Shown here piece after piece: positions 41,895 through 50,744 of a stretch of DNA of 64,000 bases. Position numbers and translations under genes: made by a program. Every line of letters starts with the position of its first letter. The stretch's first letter is position 1. The notes beneath the pieces were generated by a model, which was not told the origin of the DNA, made no database searches, and worked only from the letters and a program-made list of their open reading frames with translations. Origin of the DNA: Aurantiacibacter arachoides (lineage in GTDB: Bacteria; Pseudomonadota; Alphaproteobacteria; Sphingomonadales; Sphingomonadaceae). Where the stretch lies: assembly GCF_009827335.1 (NCBI RefSeq), contig NZ_WTYH01000001.1:2455501-2519500 (forward strand). The letters run 5' to 3'.

Positions 41895-43681
41895 CGCACG
41901 GTGTTCCAGTTTTTCGACAGCAGCCCGGCACAGTTGATTACGCCGACCAGCGAATAGGTCTGCGGGAAGTTGCCCCACAGTTCGCCGGTCTCAAAGTCCA
42001 TGTCTTCCGAAAGCAATCCCGATCGCGTCGTATGGCCGAGCATCGTGACGAACAGTTCGCGCGCTTCGGCGGTCCGGCCGCTGCGGGCCAGCGCGTCGAT
42101 CAGCCAGAAGGTGCAGATGTTGAAGGCAGTCTCCGGCGCGCCGAAATCGTCTTCCTTGGCATAGCGCAGCATGTGCTCGCCGCGGCGGAGCGCCTTTTCC
42201 ACCTCGGCAAAGGTCGAACGGAAGCGCGGATCGTCCGGCTCGCAGAACCTGAGCTCCACCAGCTGGAGCAGGCTTGCGTCAAGGTAATCGCTTTCGAAGC
42301 TGGCGCCGTAGTGGCCGCCCTCGGGCGTCTCGACCCAGGCCTCCCGGTCGATCGTCGCGCGGATGGTATCGGCCCGCTCCTGCCACAGGCTGGCGCGGTC
42401 CGCCTTGCCGAGATGGTCGGCCACCCGCGCCAGCCGGTCGCACGCGGCCCAGCTCATCGCCGCGGAATAGGTGTGCACTTCCTGCCGGGTGCGGAATTCC
42501 CACAGTCCGGCGTCGGGCTGATCGTGCATCGCCCAGGCCATCTCTCCGACCTCTTCCAGGCTGGCGAAATCGCGATCGTCGGCCATGCGCAGCAGCCGCC
42601 GGTCGAAAAAAGCCTGCGCGGTCGGCATCACGATCTGGCCATAACAGTCATGCTGGATCTGGTGATAGGCAGCATTGCCGATCCGCACCGGCCCCATGCC
42701 GCGATAGCCGGCGAGGGCATCGGCCGTCCGCTCCGTCAGCTGCGCTTCGCCCATGACGGAATAGAGCGGCTGGATCTGCCCGCCGCGGGCATCGGCGATG
42801 ATGTTGCGCAGGTATGCCAGGTACTTTTCCAGCACGTCGAGCGCGCCCAGCCGGTTCAGCGCCTGGACGGTGTAGTACGAATCCCTGATCCAGCAGTACC
42901 GGTAGTCCCAGTTGCGCTGGCTTCCGGGCGCTTCGGGTATGGAGGTCGTGAGCGCGGCTACGATCGCGCCGGTTTCCTCGTGCTGGCACAGCTTGAGCGT
43001 GATGGCGCAGCGGATGACCTCGTCCTGCCATTCCAGCGGCGTTGCCAGGCCGCGCACCCACAGCTGCCAGTACTTGCGGGTCTGCTCCTCCATCTGCCGC
43101 AGTTCGGAGCGGATGTTGCCGGAAAAGGGCTCGTCCGGTCCGAAGAAGAAATGTTGGTCGCTTTCCACCCGGTAGGCCTTGCCCGCCAATGCAGTGCCGA
43201 CCGGGGCATCGGTGCTCAGCCGCAGCGGCGTATCGCCGGTCAGGAAGCGCACGTGGTTGGTGCCACTTGTGGTTTCGGCCAGATGCTCGCCATGACCGTG
43301 CATCGGTGACAGCGTCACCTTCAATCGCGGAGCACCGGCGACGGGGCGAACGATGCGCACGAAGGCGACGGGGCGGTACATGCGGCCCGACCGTTCGAAC
43401 CGGGGGCAGAAGTCGGTGATCTCCACCGCGCTGCCGTCCTTCGCCTCCAGCCGGGTAACGAGGATGGGCGTATTGCGCACGTAATGCTGGCTGGAAGAAA
43501 CCTGGTCCTCGATTTCAAAGCGCCAGACACCGGCATCCCGGCGTTCGCCATTCAGCAGCGCGCAGAACACCGGGTCGCCGTCGATCCGTGGCACGCATCC
43601 CCACACCAGCCCTGCCCGCTCGTCCAGCAGCCCCGATACCTGGCAGTTGCCGATCGGCCAGAGTTCGAGCGAAGGCTGCAT
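41891..43681 (-). CDS. Glycoside hydrolase family 15 (glucoamylase/trehalase-like)
   Basis: 596 residues. N-terminal beta-sandwich (LELWPIGNCQVSGLLDERAG, typical of the trehalase-like N-domain) followed by an (alpha/alpha)6 barrel with WDYRYCWIRDSYYTVQAL and the C-terminal GELWGNFPQTYSLVGVI. Cytoplasmic GH15 proteins beside otsA/otsB usually hydrolyse trehalose or short alpha-glucans. ATG at 43681 is preceded by AGGAACG; an ATG six codons upstream would overlap otsB. Placing synthesis and breakdown in one operon suggests tight turnover of trehalose. Confidence 0.9.
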   Translation of the reverse strand: MQPSLELWPIGNCQVSGLLDERAGLVWGCVPRIDGDPVFCALLNGERRDAGVWRFEIEDQVSSSQHYVRNTPILVTRLEAKDGSAVEITDFCPRFERSGRMYRPVAFVRIVRPVAGAPRLKVTLSPMHGHGEHLAETTSGTNHVRFLTGDTPLRLSTDAPVGTALAGKAYRVESDQHFFFGPDEPFSGNIRSELRQMEEQTRKYWQLWVRGLATPLEWQDEVIRCAITLKLCQHEETGAIVAALTTSIPEAPGSQRNWDYRYCWIRDSYYTVQALNRLGALDVLEKYLAYLRNIIADARGGQIQPLYSVMGEAQLTERTADALAGYRGMGPVRIGNAAYHQIQHDCYGQIVMPTAQAFFDRRLLRMADDRDFASLEEVGEMAWAMHDQPDAGLWEFRTRQEVHTYSAAMSWAACDRLARVADHLGKADRASLWQERADTIRATIDREAWVETPEGGHYGASFESDYLDASLLQLVELRFCEPDDPRFRSTFAEVEKALRRGEHMLRYAKEDDFGAPETAFNICTFWLIDALARSGRTAEARELFVTMLGHTTRSGLLSEDMDFETGELWGNFPQTYSLVGVINCAGLLSKNWNTVR

Positions 43682-43683
43682 CG

Positions 43684-44424
43684 TCACGTTCCTATCCATG
43701 CAAAGACGGCGGCCGGGTCCGCCAGGTGATAGCGCGCGCCCCGGGACGGCCGCTCACCCACCGCCACGCCAAAGCCGCCCATCGCGGTGCAGGCGGCAAA
43801 ACCGTCTTCATCGGTCACGTCGTCACCGATGAAGACAGGCGTGGTGCCGGCAAAGGGCTCTGCGGCCATGATGGTGCGCACGGCCGCCCCCTTGTCCGCC
43901 CCCGGCACGGCAATCTCGGCCACGCACTTGCCGTGCTTCAGCGTCAGAGCGAACCTGTCGGCAAGATCGCCCAGGAACTGTTGCGCGCGCTCCTCCCACT
44001 CAGGCCTGCCGCGCCAGTGCAGGGTTGCCCCCAGCGGCTTGACCTCGTGGATCAGCCCGGCATTGCCCGCAAACGCGGCGACTTCGTGCAGCACGGCGGC
44101 GGGGACGGCTCCGATCGAGTGGATCGGATCGCCCGGCGCAAGGCGCACCTCGCCGCCGTGCGATCCGGCGCAGGCGTTTGCCAGCGGGCCGCAATGCCGC
44201 TCCAGATCGGCGATCGCCCTGCCGCTGACGATCGCCAGCCGCCCGCCGAGCCTGTTGGCCAGGTCGGCCAGCGATGACCCGATGCCCGCGGGCACCGCGA
44301 TAGCGCCGGGCGCCGCCGCGATGGGCACCAGCGTGCCGTCGAAGTCGAGGAAGAGCGATACCGGCCCATCGCGCAGCAGACCCGCCAGATCCGGCGGGGA
44401 AGGCAGTGGAGATGCGTCGGCCAT
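43684..44424 (-). CDS. otsB: Trehalose-6-phosphate phosphatase
   Basis: 246 residues, HAD superfamily. Motif I LFLDFDGTLVPIA, motif II AIVSGRAIADLER, GSHGGE, and the acidic motif FIGDDVTDEDGF. Removes phosphate to release trehalose. First gene of the minus-strand osmolyte run. A weak ribosome site precedes the ATG. Confidence 0.95.
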   Translation of the reverse strand: MADASPLPSPPDLAGLLRDGPVSLFLDFDGTLVPIAAAPGAIAVPAGIGSSLADLANRLGGRLAIVSGRAIADLERHCGPLANACAGSHGGEVRLAPGDPIHSIGAVPAAVLHEVAAFAGNAGLIHEVKPLGATLHWRGRPEWEERAQQFLGDLADRFALTLKHGKCVAEIAVPGADKGAAVRTIMAAEPFAGTTPVFIGDDVTDEDGFAACTAMGGFGVAVGERPSRGARYHLADPAAVFAWIGT

Positions 44425-44654
44425 CGCCCCGACATAGGGGTTGAGGCCCTACGGTCAACGGCGGGCCCGGTTATCGGCCCGCGATCAGGCATGGCGGATG
44501 GACGACGCCCTATTCGCGGACAGGGCGGCGGGAATCGCCGGCCCGGTGCAAGCGGACGTTGACGAGATGGCCCGGCCGGGAGCAGGGTCGGGCCGGCGCG
44601 GTCGATGACGCGACCAGTAGATTCCACGGCCAGCAGAACCCAAGGACAGACCAG

Positions 44655-45269
44655 ATGGCGCAGCCTCCCGACCGTTTCGATACCATCACCCGCCGCAACC
44701 TGATGAAGGGCGGCGCGGCCGGTGCGGCGCTGTTGCCGGTGGCACGAACGGCGCGCGCACAGGACGCCGCGGTAGCGCCCACCGCCGAAGTCGCGCGGCA
44801 GACGATGCCCGTCACGCTCGACATCAACGGGCAGCGCCGCGACCTTACCATCGACACCCGCTCCACCCTGCTCGACGTATTGCGCAACGATCTGGAACTG
44901 ACCGGGTCCAAGAAAGGCTGCGACCACGGCCAGTGCGGGGCCTGCACGGTCCACGTCGACGGGCAGCGGCAGCTATCGTGCCTGACGCTGGCGGCGCAGG
45001 TATCGGGCCGGCGGATCACCACGATCGAGGGGCTGGGCACGGAAAGCGCGCTGCACCCCATGCAGCAGGCGTTCGTCGATAACGACGCGTTCCAGTGCGG
45101 TTACTGCACGCCGGGTCAGATCATGTCGGCAGTGGCCTGCGTTACCGAAGGCCATGCGAACGACGATGCCGAAATCCGCGAATACATGTCGGGCAACCTG
45201 TGCCGCTGCGCCGCCTACCCCAATATCGTCGCCGCGGTGAAGCAGGCGCGCACGACCATGGAGAGCTGA
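44655..45269 (+). CDS. paoA: Periplasmic aldehyde oxidoreductase iron-sulfur subunit (PaoA/YagT type)
   Basis: 204 residues. A Tat signal with TRRNLMKGGAAGAALLP sends the folded complex to the periplasm. Two [2Fe-2S] clusters follow: the plant-type motif CDHGQCGACTVHVDG and the C-terminal CGYCTPGQ ... CRCAAYPN. Partner subunits are the next two genes. AAGGA lies nine bases before the ATG. The 230-base gap upstream holds GC-rich inverted repeats and presumably the promoters of this operon and of otsB. Confidence 0.9.
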   Translation: MAQPPDRFDTITRRNLMKGGAAGAALLPVARTARAQDAAVAPTAEVARQTMPVTLDINGQRRDLTIDTRSTLLDVLRNDLELTGSKKGCDHGQCGACTVHVDGQRQLSCLTLAAQVSGRRITTIEGLGTESALHPMQQAFVDNDAFQCGYCTPGQIMSAVACVTEGHANDDAEIREYMSGNLCRCAAYPNIVAAVKQARTTMES

Positions 45270-45272
45270 GAG

Positions 45273-46265
45273 ATGCGTCCTTTCCATTATTCCCGCCCCA
45301 CCTCCGCCGTCGAGGCGGTGGCCGATTTCGCGGACGGGGGCATGTACCTGGCCGGTGGCACCACCCTGGTCGACCTGATGAAGCTGGACGTGCTGCGCCC
45401 CACGCGGCTGGTCGATGTCTCCATGCTGGAAAACGGCCGGTACGATTTCATCGACTGGGATGGTGACGCGCTGCGCATCGGCGCCCTGACACCGATGGCG
45501 AAACTGGCCGACGACAACCGCGTGCGCCGCAAGGTGCCGATGCTGTCGGATGCGCTGTGGCTGGCCGCCAGCCCGCAGATCCGCAACGTGGCCCGCATCG
45601 GCGGCAACGTGCTGCAACGCACGCGCTGCGCCTATTTCCGCGATACCAGCTACGATCAGTGCAACAGGCGCCAGCCCGGATCGGGCTGCGCGGCGCTGGA
45701 TGGCGGCGTGACCCGCACCCACGCGGTGCTGGGCACGTCGGAGGCGTGCATCGCGAAATATCCCGGCGATTTCGCCCAGGCGCTGATCGCGCTCGACGCG
45801 GTGGTGGAAGTGCTCGGCAAGGACGGTCCGCGCGCGATCCGCTTTGCCGAATTGCACCGCCGCCCCGGCGACCGGCCCGACCTGGAAACCACGCTGCGGC
45901 CCGGCGACTTCATCGCGGCGTTCGCCATCCCCGATGCCGATTTTCCGCGGTCCAAGTATCTCAAGATTCGCGACCGGGAATCCTACGCCTACGCGCTGGC
46001 CTCCACCGCGGCGGCGCTGAAGATGCGCGGCGACACCATCGCCGACGTGCGTATCGGCCTTGGCGGCGTGGCGACCGTGCCCTGGCGCGCGAGCGAGGCC
46101 GAGGCGGCGCTGCGCGGCGGTCCGCTTGACGAGGCGCGCCTGCAACGGGCCGCCGACATCGCCTTTGCCGGCGCGTCGACGACGGAAGAGAACGCCTTCA
46201 AGGTCGAACTGGGCAAGCGCACGATGGTTCGCGCCCTGCTCGATATCGCGCAGATGGGGAACTGA
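45273..46265 (+). CDS. paoB: Periplasmic aldehyde oxidoreductase FAD subunit (PaoB/YagS type)
   Basis: 330 residues. FAD loop YLAGGTTLVDLMKL, ASPQIRNVARIGGNVLQRTRC, and a four-cysteine insert (CAYF, QCNRRQPGSGC) that in E. coli PaoB binds an extra [4Fe-4S] cluster. Takes electrons from the iron-sulfur subunit. Three bases separate it from paoA. Confidence 0.9.
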   Translation: MRPFHYSRPTSAVEAVADFADGGMYLAGGTTLVDLMKLDVLRPTRLVDVSMLENGRYDFIDWDGDALRIGALTPMAKLADDNRVRRKVPMLSDALWLAASPQIRNVARIGGNVLQRTRCAYFRDTSYDQCNRRQPGSGCAALDGGVTRTHAVLGTSEACIAKYPGDFAQALIALDAVVEVLGKDGPRAIRFAELHRRPGDRPDLETTLRPGDFIAAFAIPDADFPRSKYLKIRDRESYAYALASTAAALKMRGDTIADVRIGLGGVATVPWRASEAEAALRGGPLDEARLQRAADIAFAGASTTEENAFKVELGKRTMVRALLDIAQMGN

Positions 46266-46267
46266 GC

Positions 46268-48484
46268 ATGGCACAAGATTACGATCCCGCACCCCAGCCG
46301 GGGCGCAACATGGGCCAGCCTATCACCCGCTACGAAGCGGTGCAGAAGGTGACCGGCGCGAAGATCTATGCCGACGACCTGCCGGTGCCGGGCCGGGCGG
46401 CCTATGGCTGGATGGTCACCAGCACGATCGCCAGGGGCCGCATCACCGGCATCGACGATGCCGCCGCGCGCGCCGTGCCGGGCGTGCAGCTGATCATGAC
46501 GCACGAGAACCGCCCGCCGCTAAGCCCGCTGGCAACCTTTGCCGGCGGCGGCCTGGCGATCACCAGCGTGGCGCCACTCGCCGGGCCGGAAATCCATCAC
46601 GACGGTCAGCCCATCGCGCTGATCGTGGCCGACAGTTTCGAAGCCGCGCGCGAGGCATCGTTCAAGCTCGCCGTCACCTACGCCGCCAGCACGGCGACCG
46701 CGACCTTCGGCGATCCCGGCGCCACAGAGCGCAACGTCGCCGATATCAACCCCATGTTCGAACCCATCCGCCACAATGACGCGGCGGCCGCGCTTGCCGG
46801 GTCGGCGCACACGGTCACGGCGGAATACCGCACCCCCATCCAGCACCACAATCCGATCGAGCTGTTCTCGACCACGGCATACTGGGACGGCGGAACGCTG
46901 GTCCTGCATGAGCCGAACCAGTTCGTCTGGGGTCTGAAGCACGCCGCGGCCGAGCAACTGGGGATCGATCCGGACAACGTCCGCGTGAAGTCACCCTTCG
47001 TGGGCGGCGCCTTCGGCTCCAAGGCAGCGGTGACGCACCGCACTGCCCTTGCCGCGCTCGCCGCGCGCCAGCTGGGCCGTCCGGTGAAGCTCGTTGCATC
47101 ACGCGACCAGGGCTTCACCCATTCCGGCCACCGGCAGGAAACGCGCCAGGCCGTGCGGCTGGGCTGCGATGCGCAGGGGCGGCTGACCGGATACGAACAC
47201 AAGCAGTGGGAATTCACCGCGCGCAGCACGCCGTATCAGAACGGCGGGCTGGAAAAGACCGCGGCGATGTATGCCTTCCAGGCCGTGCACACGGACAACT
47301 ACATCGTCCAGGGCGATCGCAACGTGCCCACCTTCATGCGCTCGCCTGCCGAAATGCCGACAGTCTATGCGCTGGAGGCGGCGATGAACGAGCTTGCCGC
47401 GGCGGCCGGGATCGATCCCGTCGAGTTCCGCAAGCGGAACGACACCCGCATCGATCCGGTGGCAGGCGTGCCCTACACCAGCCGCAGCCTCAACGAATGT
47501 CTGGACGCTGCCGCCGAACGGTTCGGCTGGTCGCGCCGCAACCCGGCGCCGCGCTCCATGCGCGACGGGGAATGGCTGATCGGCTGGGGCTGCGCGATGG
47601 CGATGTATCCCACGCTGATGATGCCTTCCACCGCACGCCTGACGGTGCGCCGGGGCGGCACCGCCACGATCGAGGTAGCCGCGCACGATGTCGGCACCGG
47701 GTGCTACACCATCGCCACCCAGGCCGCGGCGGAGCGGCTGGGCATCGCGCCCGGGCGCATCACCGTGCGCATGGGCGACAGCCGCCTGCCGCCCGGGCCC
47801 ATCGCCGGCGGCTCGGTCACCACCGCCAGCCTCACCAGCGCCATCGTCGACGCCTGCAACCGGATGGCCGAGACGCTCGGCGTCGACAATGCGACCGATC
47901 CGGCCGCTTTTGCCGCGGCGATCGCCGGCATGGATCGCCCGGAAGCCGAGGTGGTCGGCGCCTGGTTCCCCGCCGGTATGGACCAGTCTTCGGTAGAGGC
48001 GCTGTACGAAGGCGGTGTGCGGATCAGCGGCGGCACCACGGCTGATCGCGCCATGTATGCCTTCGGGGCCGAGATGGTCGAGGTGCGCATCAACGAGCGG
48101 ACCCGTGAAATCCGTGTGCCACGCGTGGTCGGCGCCTTTGCCGCGGGCCGCATCATGAACACCCGCACCGCGCACAGCCAGTACCTGGGCGGGCTGATCT
48201 GGGGCATCGGGTCGGCGCTGCACGAAGCGACCGAGATCGACCACAAGCGCGCGCGCTACGTCAACGACAACATCGCCGAATACCTGGTGCCGGTGAATGC
48301 CGATATTGCCGACATCGACATCATCATGGTCCCGGAAGTCGACAACCAGATCAATGCACTTGGCGTGAAGGGTATCGGCGAGCTTGCCAACGTCGGAACG
48401 CCCGCCGCGATCACCGACGCGATCTGGCATGCCACCGGCATCCGCGTGCGCGACCTGCCGGTGCGGATCGAGGACCTGCTCTGA
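46268..48484 (+). CDS. paoC: Periplasmic aldehyde oxidoreductase molybdenum subunit (PaoC/YagR type)
   Basis: 738 residues. Xanthine-oxidase family: KSPFVGGAFGSKAAVTHRTA (Mo-pterin binding), RSPAEMPTVYALEAAMNEL, GGSVTTAS and the base-catalyst glutamate in VKGIGELANVGTPAA near the C-terminus. E. coli PaoABC oxidises aromatic aldehydes such as vanillin and protects the cell from them, so this enzyme may complement the dioxygenase-derived aldehydes from the 2-25 kb region. The molybdenum cofactor would be the cytidine form; no mocA-like gene is seen beside it. Confidence 0.92.
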   Translation: MAQDYDPAPQPGRNMGQPITRYEAVQKVTGAKIYADDLPVPGRAAYGWMVTSTIARGRITGIDDAAARAVPGVQLIMTHENRPPLSPLATFAGGGLAITSVAPLAGPEIHHDGQPIALIVADSFEAAREASFKLAVTYAASTATATFGDPGATERNVADINPMFEPIRHNDAAAALAGSAHTVTAEYRTPIQHHNPIELFSTTAYWDGGTLVLHEPNQFVWGLKHAAAEQLGIDPDNVRVKSPFVGGAFGSKAAVTHRTALAALAARQLGRPVKLVASRDQGFTHSGHRQETRQAVRLGCDAQGRLTGYEHKQWEFTARSTPYQNGGLEKTAAMYAFQAVHTDNYIVQGDRNVPTFMRSPAEMPTVYALEAAMNELAAAAGIDPVEFRKRNDTRIDPVAGVPYTSRSLNECLDAAAERFGWSRRNPAPRSMRDGEWLIGWGCAMAMYPTLMMPSTARLTVRRGGTATIEVAAHDVGTGCYTIATQAAAERLGIAPGRITVRMGDSRLPPGPIAGGSVTTASLTSAIVDACNRMAETLGVDNATDPAAFAAAIAGMDRPEAEVVGAWFPAGMDQSSVEALYEGGVRISGGTTADRAMYAFGAEMVEVRINERTREIRVPRVVGAFAAGRIMNTRTAHSQYLGGLIWGIGSALHEATEIDHKRARYVNDNIAEYLVPVNADIADIDIIMVPEVDNQINALGVKGIGELANVGTPAAITDAIWHATGIRVRDLPVRIEDLL

Positions 48485-48568
48485 CGGTGGACGCGTGCCC
48501 GGCCAGGCAGCCTGCACGGCATGACTGGCCGGAAGCGCGCCCCAACGGCGGCGGTCATCGCGATGCAC

Positions 48569-48584
48569 CGGGGACGGTTCCCCG
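48569..48584. other. Small hairpin after the aldehyde oxidoreductase operon
   Basis: CGGGGA-CGGT-TCCCCG, a 6-bp perfect stem with a tetraloop, without T-run. Possible 3'-end stabiliser. Confidence 0.35.
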
Positions 48585-48589
48585 TGTCT

Positions 48590-48616
48590 GGAACGGATCG
48601 GTCCTGCAACCGTATT
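48590..48616 (+). promoter_or_regulatory. EcfG-like promoter candidate before the response regulator
   Basis: GGAAC (48590-48594), 16 bases, then CGTATT (48611-48616). The -35 matches the general-stress consensus exactly and the -10 only in part (CGTA rather than CGTT). It lies about 50 bases before the response-regulator ATG. Confidence 0.4.
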
Positions 48617-48666
48617 AACAAATGTCGTTCCACAAGGCGGAGAGACCGCCTTCAAGGAACATCCCC

Positions 48667-49041
48667 ATGCAATCGGCCCAAGCAATCGTCCTCGTCGTCG
48701 AAGATGAGGTCCTGATCCGCATGGATGTGGTCGATCAGCTCAGCGCGCTGGGTTATTCGATCATCGAGGCGTGCAATGGCCGCGAGGCACTGGAAGTGGC
48801 GCAACAATACGAGGCGATCGACATCCTCTTCACGGACATCGATATGCCCGGTGATGTCGACGGCCTCACCCTCGCCCATGAAATCCGCGCATCGCGGCCG
48901 GAAATCGGGATCATAGTGACCTCGGGCAAACCGCTGCTCGGCGAAGCCCGCCTGCCCGAAGGCTCACGCTTCTATCCCAAGCCCTATCTGTCGACGACGG
49001 TGCACGCGACGATCCAGGAGATGGTCATGCGGCCTGGCTAG
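48667..49041 (+). CDS. Single-domain response regulator
   Basis: 124 residues, one receiver domain without output domain. Acidic pocket VVEDE near the N-terminus, phospho-acceptor Asp in LFTDIDMPG, and Lys in FYPKPY. AAGGAAC precedes the ATG. It does not show the FATGY motif of general-stress SdrG proteins. Convergent with the HWE kinase gene 17 bases downstream, so the two are likely partners. Confidence 0.87.
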   Translation: MQSAQAIVLVVEDEVLIRMDVVDQLSALGYSIIEACNGREALEVAQQYEAIDILFTDIDMPGDVDGLTLAHEIRASRPEIGIIVTSGKPLLGEARLPEGSRFYPKPYLSTTVHATIQEMVMRPG

Positions 49042-49058
49042 CTGCGTTTCGCGCTGGC

Positions 49059-50150
49059 CTAGGCGCCCATCGATGCGCGCGGCAGGAGCATCGTCACCCG
49101 CAGCCCGTCGGCTCGCCAGTCATAGTCGATGTGCGCCTGCAACTGGCGAATGGTCGAAGCGATAAGACGCGTCCCAAAATTCTGGTTCTCGGGCGGCGTG
49201 GTCTCAGGCCCGCCGATTTCGGTCCATCTGATGGTCAGACCGTCCGCCCCGGTTTCCCAACCGATGGCGACGCAGCCACCCTTGGCCTTGAGACTGCCGT
49301 ACTTCGTCGCGTTGGTGGCCAGTTCGTGGAAGATCATGGCCAGCCCTGACAGCGACTGGGCATCGACTGTCTGGTCATCCCCGTTCAGGCTGATGCGGTT
49401 TTCGGCATCGCCATATCCCAGCGGGCCGAGGATCGTCGCCAGCAGGGTGCGGATCGACGTCATTTCGCTGGAATGGCCGGCGGCGTGCTGCACGATGATA
49501 AGATCCTGCGCCGATGCAATGGCGCGCAGCTTGCCGTTCACCTTGTCGGCCAGGTCGCGGGCGCTGAGCGCGGCGGGCACGTTCAGGTTGATGAGGCTTT
49601 GCGCCAGGGCAAAGGCATTCTTTACCCGGTGCTGCAGTTCTTCCAGCACGAGTGCCTTGGCGTCCTCGGCACGATTGCGCATCCGTTCAAGATGCATCCG
49701 TTCGACAGCGATGGAGGTGGTGAGCGCAATCGCCTCGATTATGGCGCGATCCAGGGTCGATGGCTGGCGCGGCTCACGATAATAGTTGGCAAAGGTCCCC
49801 ACCACGCTGCCGTCGCCGGCCTTGATCGGCACCGCCCAGCAGGCGCGGAGGCCATGGGAAAGCGCCAGCTCTCGAAAATTCGCCCAGAGCGGATCCGTCC
49901 CGATATCCTCGACAAATACGGCTTGGCCCAAGGCGGCAGCGGTTCCGCAGGATCCCTCGCCTTCGCCGATCGCCATGCCCTTGATCGCGGCGTTGTAGGC
50001 ATCGGGCAGGCTGGGCGCACCGCCGAGTTCCAGATGCTTGCCGTCCTCGCTCAGCAGGAGGATCGATGCCAGCATCCCGTCGCCTGTCTGGTCTTCGGCA
50101 AGCCGCACGATGTCGGCAAGTATGGTCTTGCGCTCGCCGCCCAGAACCAT
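49059..50150 (-). CDS. GAF-domain HWE-family sensor histidine kinase
   Basis: 363 residues. GAF domain from GMLASILLLSEDG to about 150, including GEGSCGTAAALGQAVFVEDI. The kinase core has the phospho-acceptor His in LEELQHRVKNAFALAQSL and the N-box FHELATNATKYGSL. The HWE family is common in sphingomonads as input to general stress signalling. The frame stays open about 60 codons upstream of the ATG with protein-like sequence (PVIEHVANHS, DRHLSEIWRRQQQILGR) but no ATG, GTG or TTG, so the true N-terminus is uncertain. Confidence 0.85.
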   Translation of the reverse strand: MVLGGERKTILADIVRLAEDQTGDGMLASILLLSEDGKHLELGGAPSLPDAYNAAIKGMAIGEGEGSCGTAAALGQAVFVEDIGTDPLWANFRELALSHGLRACWAVPIKAGDGSVVGTFANYYREPRQPSTLDRAIIEAIALTTSIAVERMHLERMRNRAEDAKALVLEELQHRVKNAFALAQSLINLNVPAALSARDLADKVNGKLRAIASAQDLIIVQHAAGHSSEMTSIRTLLATILGPLGYGDAENRISLNGDDQTVDAQSLSGLAMIFHELATNATKYGSLKAKGGCVAIGWETGADGLTIRWTEIGGPETTPPENQNFGTRLIASTIRQLQAHIDYDWRADGLRVTMLLPRASMGA

Positions 50151-50310
50151 CCGGCCCAGGATCTGCTGCTGACGCCGCCAGATTTCCGACAGATGCCGGT
50201 CTTCCGGATGGTCGGGAAAAGCCGTCAGCGTACTATGATTGGCTACGTGCTCGATGACCGGCCCCCCACCTTCCTGAAAATAGCAAAGTCGCGAAACTTG
50301 GCAAGCGGGG

Positions 50311-50535
50311 TCAGGCCGTGGGAGAGTGCCCCTTCATGACAGCGGGAGCGGCAACGAACTGCGCCTTGCTCCAGGCACAGGCCGCGGCGGCGCCGAGGCT
50401 GTGCTGGAAAACGCTGATCCGCTCGGCGATGTGCGACGCCGTCGCCAGCCTCGCCAGGCGGTCGTTATCGTTTGTCGCCAGGTTTGCGCCGATCAGGGCG
50501 CGCTGGTGTTCGGAATATTGATGGTTCAGGTCCAT
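50311..50535 (-). CDS. Small protein of unknown function
   Basis: 74 residues, no signal peptide. GGAGGAG lies before the ATG at 50535, an almost ideal ribosome site, which makes translation likely. Central helix SHIAERISVFQHSLGAAAACAW and N-terminus MDLNHQYSEHQRALIGANLA. Sits immediately upstream of the HWE kinase frame and just after another small gene on the same strand. No family recognised. Confidence 0.6.
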   Translation of the reverse strand: MDLNHQYSEHQRALIGANLATNDNDRLARLATASHIAERISVFQHSLGAAAACAWSKAQFVAAPAVMKGHSPTA

Positions 50536-50567
50536 GCCGGAACTCCTCCATTGGCGTATTGGGTGGG

Positions 50568-50744
50568 TCAGTCGATCATCCAGGCGACGAGACGGCGCAG
50601 ATCGGCCGTCGTCATCGGGCTGGAGGTTGCCAGCGTATCGTCGATGGCTTGCTCACGCATCGCGTCATACCGCGGCGAGAGCATGGGGCGCGCGGTTTCG
50701 CGCAGGTTCGTTACGTTCATCATTGGTATGTCCGGCAGGGTCAT
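50568..50744 (-). CDS. Very small protein of unknown function
   Basis: 58 residues starting MTLPDIPMMNVTNLRETARP and ending DLRRLVAWMID. AAGGCGGCGGG precedes the ATG at 50744; the double ATG at 50723/50720 is an alternative. The sequence reads as two short amphipathic helices. It lies 32 bases before the ribosome site region of the 74-residue gene, so the two may form an operon that leads into the kinase. No family recognised; translation is unproven. Confidence 0.45.
   Translation of the reverse strand: MTLPDIPMMNVTNLRETARPMLSPRYDAMREQAIDDTLATSSPMTTADLRRLVAWMID

Noticed and set aside
48667-50150. PhyR-NepR-EcfG general stress locus
   Set aside because: The response regulator lacks a sigma-like domain and the FATGY motif, and neither small protein resembles NepR.
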